The translations under genes were made by a program, and so were the position numbers. 64,000 nt of DNA from Paracoccus litorisediminis. Lineage in GTDB: Bacteria; Pseudomonadota; Alphaproteobacteria; Rhodobacterales; Rhodobacteraceae. Below the pieces are notes generated by a model that was given only the letters and a program-made list of their open reading frames with translations, ran no database searches and had not been told where the DNA came from. Location: contig NZ_WMIG01000015.1 in assembly GCF_009711205.1 (NCBI RefSeq), positions 1 to 64,000 of the forward strand. The letters are read 5' to 3'. How positions within the stretch are numbered: the first letter of the stretch is position 1; each line of letters begins with the position of its first letter. Below, piece after piece: positions 25,601-33,437 of the stretch.

Positions 25601-26532
25601 TTGCGCACCGCCCCGAATGTGATCCCGCGCAGCAGGTGCTTGCGCAGAAGGATGGTGAAGACCATGACCGGCAGCAGGAACAGCGTCGCCCCCGCCGCGA
25701 CCGCAGGCCAGTCCTGCCCACCGACGCCGATGATCGTCGGGATGAAGGGCGGTGCTGTCTGGGCATTGCCGCTGGTCAGCAGCACGGCGAAGGCATATTC
25801 GTTCCAGGCGAAGATCAGGCAAAAGATCGCGGTCGAGGCGATGCCGGTCGCCGCCTGCGGCAGGACCACCTTTCGGAAGGCCTGAAAGCGGGTGTAGCCG
25901 TCGATCAGCGCGGCTTCCTCATATTCGCGGGGGATCTCGTCGATGAAGCCCTTCAGCAGCCAGACCGCCAGCGACAGGTTCACCGCCGTGTAAAGCAGGA
26001 TCATCCCCAGATGCGTGTCCGACAGGCCCAACTGCCGGAACATCAGGAAGATTGGGATCGCCACCGCGATCGGCGGCATCATCCGGGTCGACAGGATGAA
26101 GAACAGAAGGTCGTCCTTGAGCGGCACCTTGAAGCGCGAGAAGGCATAGGCGGCAAGCGTGCCCAGAAACACCGACAGGAAGGTCGAGCCAAAGCCGATG
26201 ATGACCGAATTCAGGAACCGCTCGCCAAAGCGCGACGGCCCGGCGATGACCATGCCGTATTTGGCGACGATCTCCTGATACCATGTCTGGGGCGGGTTCG
26301 CGGCGAGGAACTCGGCGGTCTGCCTTGTGCGGGTGGTGAAGAGGTTGACGTAGCCCTCAAGCGTAGGGGTGAAAAACAGCTTCGGCGGATAGGCGATGGA
26401 ATCCGAGGGCGACTTGAACCCGGTCGCGATGATCCAGATCAGCGGCAGCAGCGTGATCACTGCGTAAGCGACGACCAGAATGCCAGCCATCCATTTCTGC
26501 GCGCGCGACGGTTCGGTGATCGAATAGCTCAT
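25597..26532 (-). CDS. CUT1 ABC transporter permease (MalG type)
   Basis: A 311-residue inner-membrane permease with six predicted membrane segments, the first at MAGILVVAYAVITLLPLIWI. The EAA coupling motif is EYEEAALIDGYTRFQAFRKVVLPQAATGI. The start lies in an ATGA overlap with the upstream permease. MalG-type membership is supported by the motif and its second position in the operon. Confidence 0.92.
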   Translation of the reverse strand: MSYSITEPSRAQKWMAGILVVAYAVITLLPLIWIIATGFKSPSDSIAYPPKLFFTPTLEGYVNLFTTRTRQTAEFLAANPPQTWYQEIVAKYGMVIAGPSRFGERFLNSVIIGFGSTFLSVFLGTLAAYAFSRFKVPLKDDLLFFILSTRMMPPIAVAIPIFLMFRQLGLSDTHLGMILLYTAVNLSLAVWLLKGFIDEIPREYEEAALIDGYTRFQAFRKVVLPQAATGIASTAIFCLIFAWNEYAFAVLLTSGNAQTAPPFIPTIIGVGGQDWPAVAAGATLFLLPVMVFTILLRKHLLRGITFGAVRK

Positions 26533-27476
26533 CGGCTTTTCACCTTGTTCAGCGCCTTCACATAGATCGAGGCAAGGCCAAAGACCGTCACGAACAGGAT
26601 GATCGCATAGGCCGAGGAATAGCCCGTACGCCACTTTTCAAACGCCTCGCGCTTGAGGTTGATCGAGGTCAGCTCGGTGGTATTGCCCGGCCCGCCTCCG
26701 GTCAGTTGCACGACCAGATCGAACATCTTGAAATTCTCGATGCCCCGGAACAGCACCGCCAGCATTAGGAAGGGCAGCACCATCGGGATGGTGATGGTCC
26801 AGAATTGCCGCCATTTGCTGGCCCGGTCGCATTCCGCCGCCTCATAGATGGACGCCGGAATGGATCGCAGCCCGGCCAAGCAGATCAGCATGACGAAGGG
26901 CGTCCACATCCACGTATCGACGATGATGATCGCCCAAGGGGCCAGCCGCACATCCGCGATCATCGAAAAGCTGGACGGATCGGCGCCGGTCAGGAAGCCC
27001 ACGGCATAATTGAACAGCCCGATCTGCGGCTGGTAAAGGAAGGTCCAGAAGTTGCCCACCACGGCGGGCGACAGCATCATCGGCAAAACGATGATCGTGG
27101 TCCACAGGTCATTGCCGCGAAACTTGCGGTTGATAAGCCACGCCAGCGCGAAGCCGATCACGATTTGCAGGGCCAGCGTCCAGAACAGGAAATGCGCCGT
27201 CGCCTGCATGGTCTGCCAGATGTCGGGATCGGTCAGGATGCGTTGGTAGTTGCGCAGGCCCACGAACTCGACGGGCTCATTGGGGCGGTTCACCCGCATA
27301 TTGGTAAAGCTAAGGCGGATGGTCCAGATCAGCGGAAAGATGTTCACCGCCAGCAGCAGGAAGATCGTCGGCGCGACGAAGATCCATGCGATGACGCGGT
27401 CCGACAGGCCGGTCAACCGCCGTGCAACCGGCGCAGGCGTGGCCGCGGCCACACGCTCGATGGATGTCCTTTGCAT
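26529..27476 (-). CDS. CUT1 ABC transporter permease (MalF type)
   Basis: A 315-residue permease. The N-terminal segment VIAWIFVAPTIFLLLAVNIFPLIWTIRLSF and the loop RSIPASIYEAAECDRASKWRQFWTITIPMVLPF (EAA motif) identify the MalF/UgpA class. The ATG at 27476 is preceded by AAAGGA; upstream open frame belongs to the intergenic region and binding-protein tail. A 55-base gap separates it from the binding-protein gene, common where that protein is made in excess. Confidence 0.92.
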   Translation of the reverse strand: MQRTSIERVAAATPAPVARRLTGLSDRVIAWIFVAPTIFLLLAVNIFPLIWTIRLSFTNMRVNRPNEPVEFVGLRNYQRILTDPDIWQTMQATAHFLFWTLALQIVIGFALAWLINRKFRGNDLWTTIIVLPMMLSPAVVGNFWTFLYQPQIGLFNYAVGFLTGADPSSFSMIADVRLAPWAIIIVDTWMWTPFVMLICLAGLRSIPASIYEAAECDRASKWRQFWTITIPMVLPFLMLAVLFRGIENFKMFDLVVQLTGGGPGNTTELTSINLKREAFEKWRTGYSSAYAIILFVTVFGLASIYVKALNKVKSR

Positions 27477-27531
27477 GCCGGGTCCTTTCGTCAGGATGGG
27501 CGCGCCCCCGCAGCGGGAGCGCGCGTCGGGA

Positions 27532-28848
27532 TCAGAACTTCCCTTCATCCTCGAAGATCTCGGTCCAGTCGGCGACCAGACCGTCCAGTGCCTCTTGCGA
27601 GGTGCCGTTTCCGGCGACGACGTAGTTATGGACGCGCTGCTGCATCGCCAGCAGCAGCGAGGCATAGGCGGGCTCGGCCCAAAAATCCTTCACGATCGCC
27701 ATGCTGTCGAGGAAGGTCTGTGCATAGGGCTGGCTGGTGGCAAAGCCGGGGTCCTCGACCACGGATTTCAGCGCCGAATAGCCGCCCATCTCCCACCATT
27801 TCTTCTGCACTTCGGGCTGGGCGAACCACTTGATATATTGCAGCGCCGCATCGGGGCTGTTGGTGTTCGATACGACCGAGATGCCCTGCCCGCCCAATTG
27901 CGCAAAATGGCCCTTGGGACCGGCGGGGTTGGGGAAGTATCCCGACTTGTCGCCGCCGACATTCGGATCGGCATTCACGCCGGGCCAGATGAAAGCAAAG
28001 TTCATCTGCAGCGCCACTTGGCCCGATTTATAGGCGTCGATATCCTCTGACATGTACCAGTCCGACGATCCCGGCGGCACGCAGCAATCGTAAAGCGACT
28101 TGTAGAATTGCAGCCCCTTCGCCGCATCCGGTGAGTTGACAAAGCCCTGCAGGTCATAGGGCTTGGCCGGGTTCTGGTATTCGAAACCGTAATTGTACAG
28201 GATGTTGGTCACGCCCATGGTGATGCCTTCGGAACCGCGCTCGGTATAGATCGCGGCGCCATAGACGGTCTTGCCGTCGATCTCGCGGTTCTGGAAGAAT
28301 TCGGCGATCTGCTTCAGCTCATCCAGCGTCTTGGGCGGGGCCAGATCATGACCATATTTCGTCTTGAATTCGGCCTGCAGCTCGGGGCGGGCGAACCAGT
28401 CCTTGCGATAGGTCCAGCCCACGACATCGCCGAATGCGGGCAGCGCCCAGTAATTCGGCGTGCCTTTCGGCCATTCCGAATAGCCCGCCACCGTCGCCGG
28501 GATGAAGTCATCCATGCTGATCCCTTCGGCGGCGAAGAAATCGTTCAGCTTCTTGTATTGGCCGTTCTCGGCCGCGCCGCCGATCCACTGGCTGTCGCCG
28601 ATCATCAGGTCGCAAAGCTGCCCGCCCGAGTTCAGTTCGTTCAGCATGCGGTCGGCAAAGCTGGTCCATGGGACGAACTCGAAGCTCATCTTGTGGCCGG
28701 ACTGGGCCTCGAAATCCTTGGAAAGCTCGACCAGAGCATTGGCGGGGTCCCAGGCGGCCCAGCACAGGGTCAGGTCGTCGGCATGCACCGCACCCGCACC
28801 GGAAACCAGCGCGGCGGCTGCAGCCGATAGAATCAGCTGTCGTGTCAT
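27532..28848 (-). CDS. CUT1 ABC transporter substrate-binding protein
   Basis: A 438-residue periplasmic receptor. The signal peptide is MTRQLILSAAAAALVSGAGAVHA, followed by DDLTLCWAAWDPANALVELSKDFEAQSG. It belongs to the extracellular solute-binding family 1. GAGGAAC precedes the chosen ATG. First gene of the operon, it reads away from a LacI regulator across a palindromic operator. With a dihydroxyacetone kinase as last gene, candidate ligands are glycerol-like polyols or short ketoses; the receptor is shorter than the roughly 570-residue GlpV protein, so the ligand may differ from glycerol. Confidence 0.92.
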   Translation of the reverse strand: MTRQLILSAAAAALVSGAGAVHADDLTLCWAAWDPANALVELSKDFEAQSGHKMSFEFVPWTSFADRMLNELNSGGQLCDLMIGDSQWIGGAAENGQYKKLNDFFAAEGISMDDFIPATVAGYSEWPKGTPNYWALPAFGDVVGWTYRKDWFARPELQAEFKTKYGHDLAPPKTLDELKQIAEFFQNREIDGKTVYGAAIYTERGSEGITMGVTNILYNYGFEYQNPAKPYDLQGFVNSPDAAKGLQFYKSLYDCCVPPGSSDWYMSEDIDAYKSGQVALQMNFAFIWPGVNADPNVGGDKSGYFPNPAGPKGHFAQLGGQGISVVSNTNSPDAALQYIKWFAQPEVQKKWWEMGGYSALKSVVEDPGFATSQPYAQTFLDSMAIVKDFWAEPAYASLLLAMQQRVHNYVVAGNGTSQEALDGLVADWTEIFEDEGKF

Positions 28849-28909
28849 CGATGTTCCTCCCCAATGCGCGGCCTCCCTGCCGCGACTCTCTGGTGAAATA
28901 TTCATAATT

Positions 28910-28953
28910 GAGGTGCGCACATCATCGCAACAAAATTATGATGCACGCACCTC
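28910..28953. promoter_or_regulatory. 44-base palindromic operator (probable LacI-family site)
   Basis: GAGGTGCGCACATCAT (28910-28925) and ATGATGCACGCACCTC (28938-28953) are inverted copies with 14 of 16 positions matching, separated by 12 bases. They lie in the 159-base gap between the divergent ABC operon and the LacI-type regulator. The location and symmetry make it the likely binding site of that regulator. Confidence 0.65.
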
Positions 28954-29007
28954 AGATTCGTTGTAAGCGGGCAGAAGAACGGATGGATGAGGAGATGCGC
29001 GGAAGTG

Positions 29008-30048
29008 ATGCGCCCGACGACCAAGGATCTGGCCCGCGCCGCCGGTGTCAGCCTGGCCACAGTGGATCGCGTGCTGAACGAGCGCGCCGGGGTCAGGGCC
29101 GAAACGGTGACGGCCGTTCACGAGGCGATCGCAAGGATCGGCTTTGTGCGCAATCTTTCCGCCGCCAATCTGGCACGGGGCCGCGTCTATCGCTTTGCCT
29201 TCCTGCTGCCGGTGGCGGGCGATGCCTTTCTGTCGACGCTGGAAACCCAGATTGCCGAGGCCGCATCCGCCTTTGCCCCCGAAGGCATCCAGATTCAGAA
29301 ACGTCGTGGCATCGGTGGCGACCCGCATCAGATTGCCCGGATGCTGGCCGAGCTGTCGCCCGAGGATCTGGACGGCGTGGCGATCCTTGCACCGGAATCG
29401 CCACAGGTCCGCGATGCGATGGCGCGGTTGCAGGATCGCGGCGTGCAGGTCGTGCGATTCCTCTCGGGGCAGACCTCAGACATCGGGGCCGATGCCGTGG
29501 GCATCGACAACCGCGCTGCCGGGGCGACGGCGGGGCGACTGATCGGGCGTTTCTGTGCCGCGCGGCCCGGCCAGATCCTGGTCATCGCGGATACGATGAA
29601 TGCCCGCGACAGCGTCGAGCGACGGCAGGGCTTCGATCAGGTCATCACGCGGGACTTCCCGGGCCTGACCGCCCTGCCCTCGCTGGAGACGCATGGCGAC
29701 AGGCAACGGACGCGGGCGATCCTGCACAATGCCTATGCCAATCATCCCGATATACTGGGCGCCTATGTCCTTGCCTCGGAAGCACGCCTGCCGCTGGAAG
29801 CCATCGCCGACACCCGCGATCCAGCCGGTCAGGTCATCGTCGCCCATGAACGCACCGAGTTCACCGAGGCGCTGCTGCTGAATGGCCAGCTGGACGCGGT
29901 GATCGCCCAGAACCCCGGCCATCTGGTCCGCAGCGCCATCCGCGTCATGCGCGCCCGCTGCGATGGCCGCCCGCCGATCGCCTCGCAAGAGGAAATCCGC
30001 ATCGAGATCCTGCTGCAGGACAATCTGTGCCCGCGTCCACGCTGGTAA
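29008..30048 (+). CDS. LacI-family transcriptional regulator
   Basis: A 346-residue repressor. The headpiece TTKDLARAAGVSLATVDRVLNERAGVRAETV binds DNA, and a periplasmic-binding-like sensor domain follows (about 65-340, with VAILAPESPQVRDAMARL and IGRFCAARPGQILVIAD). I chose the ATG at 29008 (MRPTTKDLARAA) because the headpiece starts there and GCGGAAG precedes it; 28987 would add seven residues. It is divergent from the CUT1 operon and should control it through the 28910-28953 palindrome. Confidence 0.9.
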   Translation: MRPTTKDLARAAGVSLATVDRVLNERAGVRAETVTAVHEAIARIGFVRNLSAANLARGRVYRFAFLLPVAGDAFLSTLETQIAEAASAFAPEGIQIQKRRGIGGDPHQIARMLAELSPEDLDGVAILAPESPQVRDAMARLQDRGVQVVRFLSGQTSDIGADAVGIDNRAAGATAGRLIGRFCAARPGQILVIADTMNARDSVERRQGFDQVITRDFPGLTALPSLETHGDRQRTRAILHNAYANHPDILGAYVLASEARLPLEAIADTRDPAGQVIVAHERTEFTEALLLNGQLDAVIAQNPGHLVRSAIRVMRARCDGRPPIASQEEIRIEILLQDNLCPRPRW

Positions 30049-30139
30049 GGCGTCGTAATTTCCACCTCGCTGCAGGCAGGGCTTGATTTTATCGTCATGT
30101 GGCGCAGGCTTTCGCTGTATCGCGTGATGGAGGCCCAAA

Positions 30140-30406
30140 TTGGCGTGCTCACATACCGACCAGATCAAGCTCGATATCCCGCCCGAGACGGAAAAGCCCG
30201 GGACCGTCTGCCCGGAATGCGTGGCGATGGGGTCGCGTTGGGTGCATCTGCGCATCTGCCTGACCTGCGGCCATATCGGCTGCTGCGACAGTTCGCCCAA
30301 CCGCCATGCCCGTGGCCACTGGCAGACGACCCGCCACCCGATCGTCGGCTCGATGGAGCCGCGCGAGCGCTGGAGCTATTGTTTCGCGGATGATGAATTC
30401 CTGTAG
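30140..30406 (+). CDS. UBP-type zinc-finger protein
   Basis: An 88-residue protein that is nearly all one ZnF-UBP domain, with Cys/His ligands in MACSH, CPEC, CLTCGHIGCCD and NRHARGHWQTTRHPI. In eukaryotes this fold binds the ubiquitin C-terminus; bacterial stand-alone copies are uncharacterised. Translation appears to start at TTG: GGAGG (30129-30133) lies six bases upstream and no ATG or GTG fits. The next gene, a cNMP/thioredoxin-reductase-like fusion, begins 12 bases later, implying joint function, perhaps a redox or metal-linked sensor. Confidence 0.85.
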   Translation: MACSHTDQIKLDIPPETEKPGTVCPECVAMGSRWVHLRICLTCGHIGCCDSSPNRHARGHWQTTRHPIVGSMEPRERWSYCFADDEFL

Positions 30407-30418
30407 GGGGACCCCGCC

Positions 30419-32056
30419 ATGGAAGCGATCGGCCATGACCTGCGACAGATGCAACGCACCCCGCTTCACGCGGCCCATGTCGAGGCGTTGCGGCGGATCG
30501 GCCGCGAGGCCAGCTTTGCCGAAGGCCAGGTGATCGCCGAAATCGGGCAGCCGATGGACCAGTTCCTCTATGTCGAGGAAGGCGAGATCGAGATCCTGCA
30601 CCCCTATTCCCGCCAGCGCGGCTTGGCCTCGACCCTTGGGCCCACGCAATTCACCGGGGAAATCGCCTTTCTGGCCGGTGGCGTCTATGCCCTGCCGATG
30701 CGGGCGGTCCGCGACACCCGTGCCATCGCCGTCCCGCGCGAGGCGATGCTGCGGCTGATGTCCGAGGTGCCCGAGCTTTCGGATATCGTCATCACCGTCT
30801 ATGCCGCGCGCCGCCGCCTGCAGCTGGAACAGCGCGCCACCGGGCTGACCCTGATCGGCACGGATCAGGACAGCGATGTCCGCCGCATCGAGGAATTCGC
30901 CGGTCGCAACCGCATTCCCGTGCGCGCCTATGATCTGGACTGCTCCGAGGCCCGCGCCATCGCCGTTGAATGCGGCATCGCGCCGGGCGAACCGGCGGTG
31001 ATCTTTGGGCAGGGCGGCGTGATCGCCGCGCCGACGCCGCTGAAGGTCGCGCAGCGGCTGGGTCTGGACCTGCGCGCCGAACCCGGCGAGGTCTTCGACG
31101 TGATCATCGTCGGCGGCGGCCCGGCCGGGGTCGCGGCGGGCGTCTATGCCGGGGCCGAGGGGCTGCGCGCCTTGGTCATCGAGGACATGGCGGTCGGCGG
31201 TCAGGCCGGAACCTCCAGCCGGATCGAGAATTACATGGGCTTTCCCACCGGCATCTCGGGCGCCGATCTGGTCTGGCGCGGCGAGGTGCAGGCGATGAAA
31301 TTCGGCACCAGCTTTGCCATGCCGCGCCGGGTGATCCAGTTGTCGCAGGCCGAGGACGGGCTGTTCTGCGTCACGTTGGATTGCACCACCCAGATCTGCG
31401 CCCGCGCGCTGGTCGTGGCCACTGGCGTGCAATACCGCCAGCTTGCGATCCCCGGCCTTGAGGACTTCCTTGGCAAGGGCGTCTACCACGCCGCGACCGA
31501 GCTTGAGGCCCGGCGCTGCCGCAATGCCACCGCCATCGTGGTCGGCGGCGGCAATTCCGCGGGACAGGCGGCAATGTTCCTGTCACGCAGCGCCAGCCAT
31601 GTGCATCTGCTGGTCCGGGGCGGGACGCTGGCGACATCCATGTCGGATTACCTGTCCAGTCGGCTTGCCGCCGACCCCGCCATCACCATCCATTACAACA
31701 CCAGCATCGCGTCGCTGCAGGGCGGTGATTGCGTGCAAGGCGTCGAGATCGCCAAAACAGATGGCGCGTCCGACCGCATTGATTGCTGCGGGGTGTTCAT
31801 TATGGCCGGAGCCGCGCCGAATTGCGGCTGGCTGTCGGGTCTGGTCCGGCTGGACGAGGCAGGCTACATCCTGACCGGCGCGGCCGCCGGTCGCAGCGCC
31901 CTGTTCGAGACCTCGCAGCCCGGCATCTTTGCCGTGGGCGATATCCGGGCCGGTTCGGTCAAGCGCGTCGCCTCGGCCGTTGGCGAAGGCTCGGTCGTCA
32001 TCTCCGAGGTCTGGCGCTATCTGGCCGAATGCGGAAAGCTGGCCGCATCGGGCTGA
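30419..32056 (+). CDS. cNMP-binding domain fused to thioredoxin-reductase-like FAD oxidoreductase
   Basis: A 545-residue fusion. Residues about 10-130 form a cyclic-nucleotide-binding-like barrel (QFLYVEEGEIEILHP, GEIAFLAGGVYALPMRAVRDT). About 140-215 is a thioredoxin-like segment without CxxC. About 222-540 is a TrxR-type two-domain flavoprotein with FAD motif VIIVGGGPAGVAAGVYA, NADPH motif AIVVGGGNSAGQAAMF and C-terminal IFAVGDIRAGS. The redox CxxC of true thioredoxin reductases is missing: the segment reads GVYHAATELEARRC. The electron acceptor is therefore unknown. It is paired with the UBP zinc finger. Confidence 0.9.
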   Translation: MEAIGHDLRQMQRTPLHAAHVEALRRIGREASFAEGQVIAEIGQPMDQFLYVEEGEIEILHPYSRQRGLASTLGPTQFTGEIAFLAGGVYALPMRAVRDTRAIAVPREAMLRLMSEVPELSDIVITVYAARRRLQLEQRATGLTLIGTDQDSDVRRIEEFAGRNRIPVRAYDLDCSEARAIAVECGIAPGEPAVIFGQGGVIAAPTPLKVAQRLGLDLRAEPGEVFDVIIVGGGPAGVAAGVYAGAEGLRALVIEDMAVGGQAGTSSRIENYMGFPTGISGADLVWRGEVQAMKFGTSFAMPRRVIQLSQAEDGLFCVTLDCTTQICARALVVATGVQYRQLAIPGLEDFLGKGVYHAATELEARRCRNATAIVVGGGNSAGQAAMFLSRSASHVHLLVRGGTLATSMSDYLSSRLAADPAITIHYNTSIASLQGGDCVQGVEIAKTDGASDRIDCCGVFIMAGAAPNCGWLSGLVRLDEAGYILTGAAAGRSALFETSQPGIFAVGDIRAGSVKRVASAVGEGSVVISEVWRYLAECGKLAASG

Positions 32057-32064
32057 GGCCCCTC

Positions 32065-33276
32065 CTAGATGGCAAAGATGTCATCGGCGACGCCCGCTAC
32101 CGTCAGGTTTGAGCCGGGCAGGACGATCCGCCCATCCGCACCGAAATCGATGATGACGCCATTCGCGGTCTGGCGCATGTGATCGCGGATGAAACTGGCC
32201 GGGTTTGCGTCCAGCAATTCATCGTCGATCAGCAGCCGGTCGGTGCCGCGCTGATAGCCGTTGATCGTGTCCGCGCCATCCCCGGCATGAAAGACAAAGC
32301 TGTCGGCCCCTGTCCCTCCGTTCAGCACATCATTGCCAGTCCCGCCTGCCAGCGTGTCATTCCCCGCGCCACCGATCAGGGTATCGCGTCCCGTCAGGCC
32401 CAGCAGCCGGTCCTGACCTGTGCCACCGTTCAGGGAATCGTCACCCAACTCTCCGCGCAGCTGGTCATTGCCGTCTTCACCGAACAGCCGGTCATTCCCG
32501 TCCCCGCCTTGCAGGCTGTCATTGCCGCTGCCACCCTGCAACAGGTCCAGCCCGTTCCCTCCGATCAGCCGGTCATTGCCCACGCCGCCCCGCAGCGTGT
32601 CATTGCCGCCCGCCCCGTTCATCCAGTCATCGCCGCCCGCGCCAAAGGCGGTATCGTTCCGCGCCGTCAGCCGGAAATCATCGTTGCGGGCGGTCGCTTC
32701 GCTGGGGCCGGGGGTGGCATAGATCTGGCCGTCGGCATGCGCCGCCCATTGGGACTTGGTCGGCAGGGAAAGCTGCGCCACCGGGTCGGCAAGCTTCACG
32801 AACGTGCCCGTATCGACCCTGACGGAACCGTCGGTATCGGCGAAGTTCTGCGTCGCCATCAGCACCTTGTAGTCGCGCCCGTCCTTGTGCAGGTAACCCA
32901 CCTTCAGCCCGATGCCGATATAGGCGGCGTCGCCCATGATGTTGGCGTAGTGGCCGGGGCTGTCCATCAGCATCCGGTGCAATTCCCGGATCTCGTCGCG
33001 CAGGTCGGATTCACCCTGAATGCTGACATAGGCGATGTTTTCCGCCGTCATCCAGTCGCCCGACAGATCGAATCCAGCCGCCTGCATCCGCTCGCGCGAG
33101 GATGATCCGCCCGCCCCGGTATGCGAGAAAGTGTCGGTATCCAGCATCCATGTGCTGTGCCGATCGGATGAATCGTTCAGCCGTTTTTCGATACTTAGCG
33201 CTGGCAGCCCTTCGGCGCGCCGGGCCTGATTGACGAGGCTGACAAAGTAACGCTCATCGGATGTTGCAAAAGTCAT
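32065..33276 (-). CDS. Secreted CAP-domain protein with RTX calcium-binding repeats
   Basis: A 403-residue protein with no N-terminal signal peptide. Residues about 8-150 form a CAP/SCP domain (FVSLVNQARRAEGLPAL, FSHTGAGGSSSRERM, ENIAYVS, HRMLMDSPGHYANIMGDAAYIGIG). About 12 RTX nonapeptides of the GGxGNDxLx type follow (about 215-345). The C-terminus resembles type I secretion signals (GVADDIFAI). Export by an ABC/MFP/OMF type I system is expected, but none is encoded here. I chose the Met at 33276 because the upstream frame has no domain. Confidence 0.9.
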   Translation of the reverse strand: MTFATSDERYFVSLVNQARRAEGLPALSIEKRLNDSSDRHSTWMLDTDTFSHTGAGGSSSRERMQAAGFDLSGDWMTAENIAYVSIQGESDLRDEIRELHRMLMDSPGHYANIMGDAAYIGIGLKVGYLHKDGRDYKVLMATQNFADTDGSVRVDTGTFVKLADPVAQLSLPTKSQWAAHADGQIYATPGPSEATARNDDFRLTARNDTAFGAGGDDWMNGAGGNDTLRGGVGNDRLIGGNGLDLLQGGSGNDSLQGGDGNDRLFGEDGNDQLRGELGDDSLNGGTGQDRLLGLTGRDTLIGGAGNDTLAGGTGNDVLNGGTGADSFVFHAGDGADTINGYQRGTDRLLIDDELLDANPASFIRDHMRQTANGVIIDFGADGRIVLPGSNLTVAGVADDIFAI

Positions 33277-33437
33277 GGGTCCGTCCTGCTCGATCTTGCC
33301 CGGATGGCGTCGGGCAGGGCAGAAACCTGTCAGCTTTCGCCGCACTCGCCAAGGCAGGGCATGCTGACAAGTTTAACAGACAGCGCCGCGGCGCGGAAAA
33401 TCGCCGCCCCGGTCGGGCAATGCGGGCGCGATCTTGC

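Noticed and set aside
32260-32640. Regularly spaced similar DNA units, considered as a CRISPR array or satellite
   Set aside because: The 27-base period is that of RTX nonapeptide codons inside the CAP-RTX gene, with no unique spacers.
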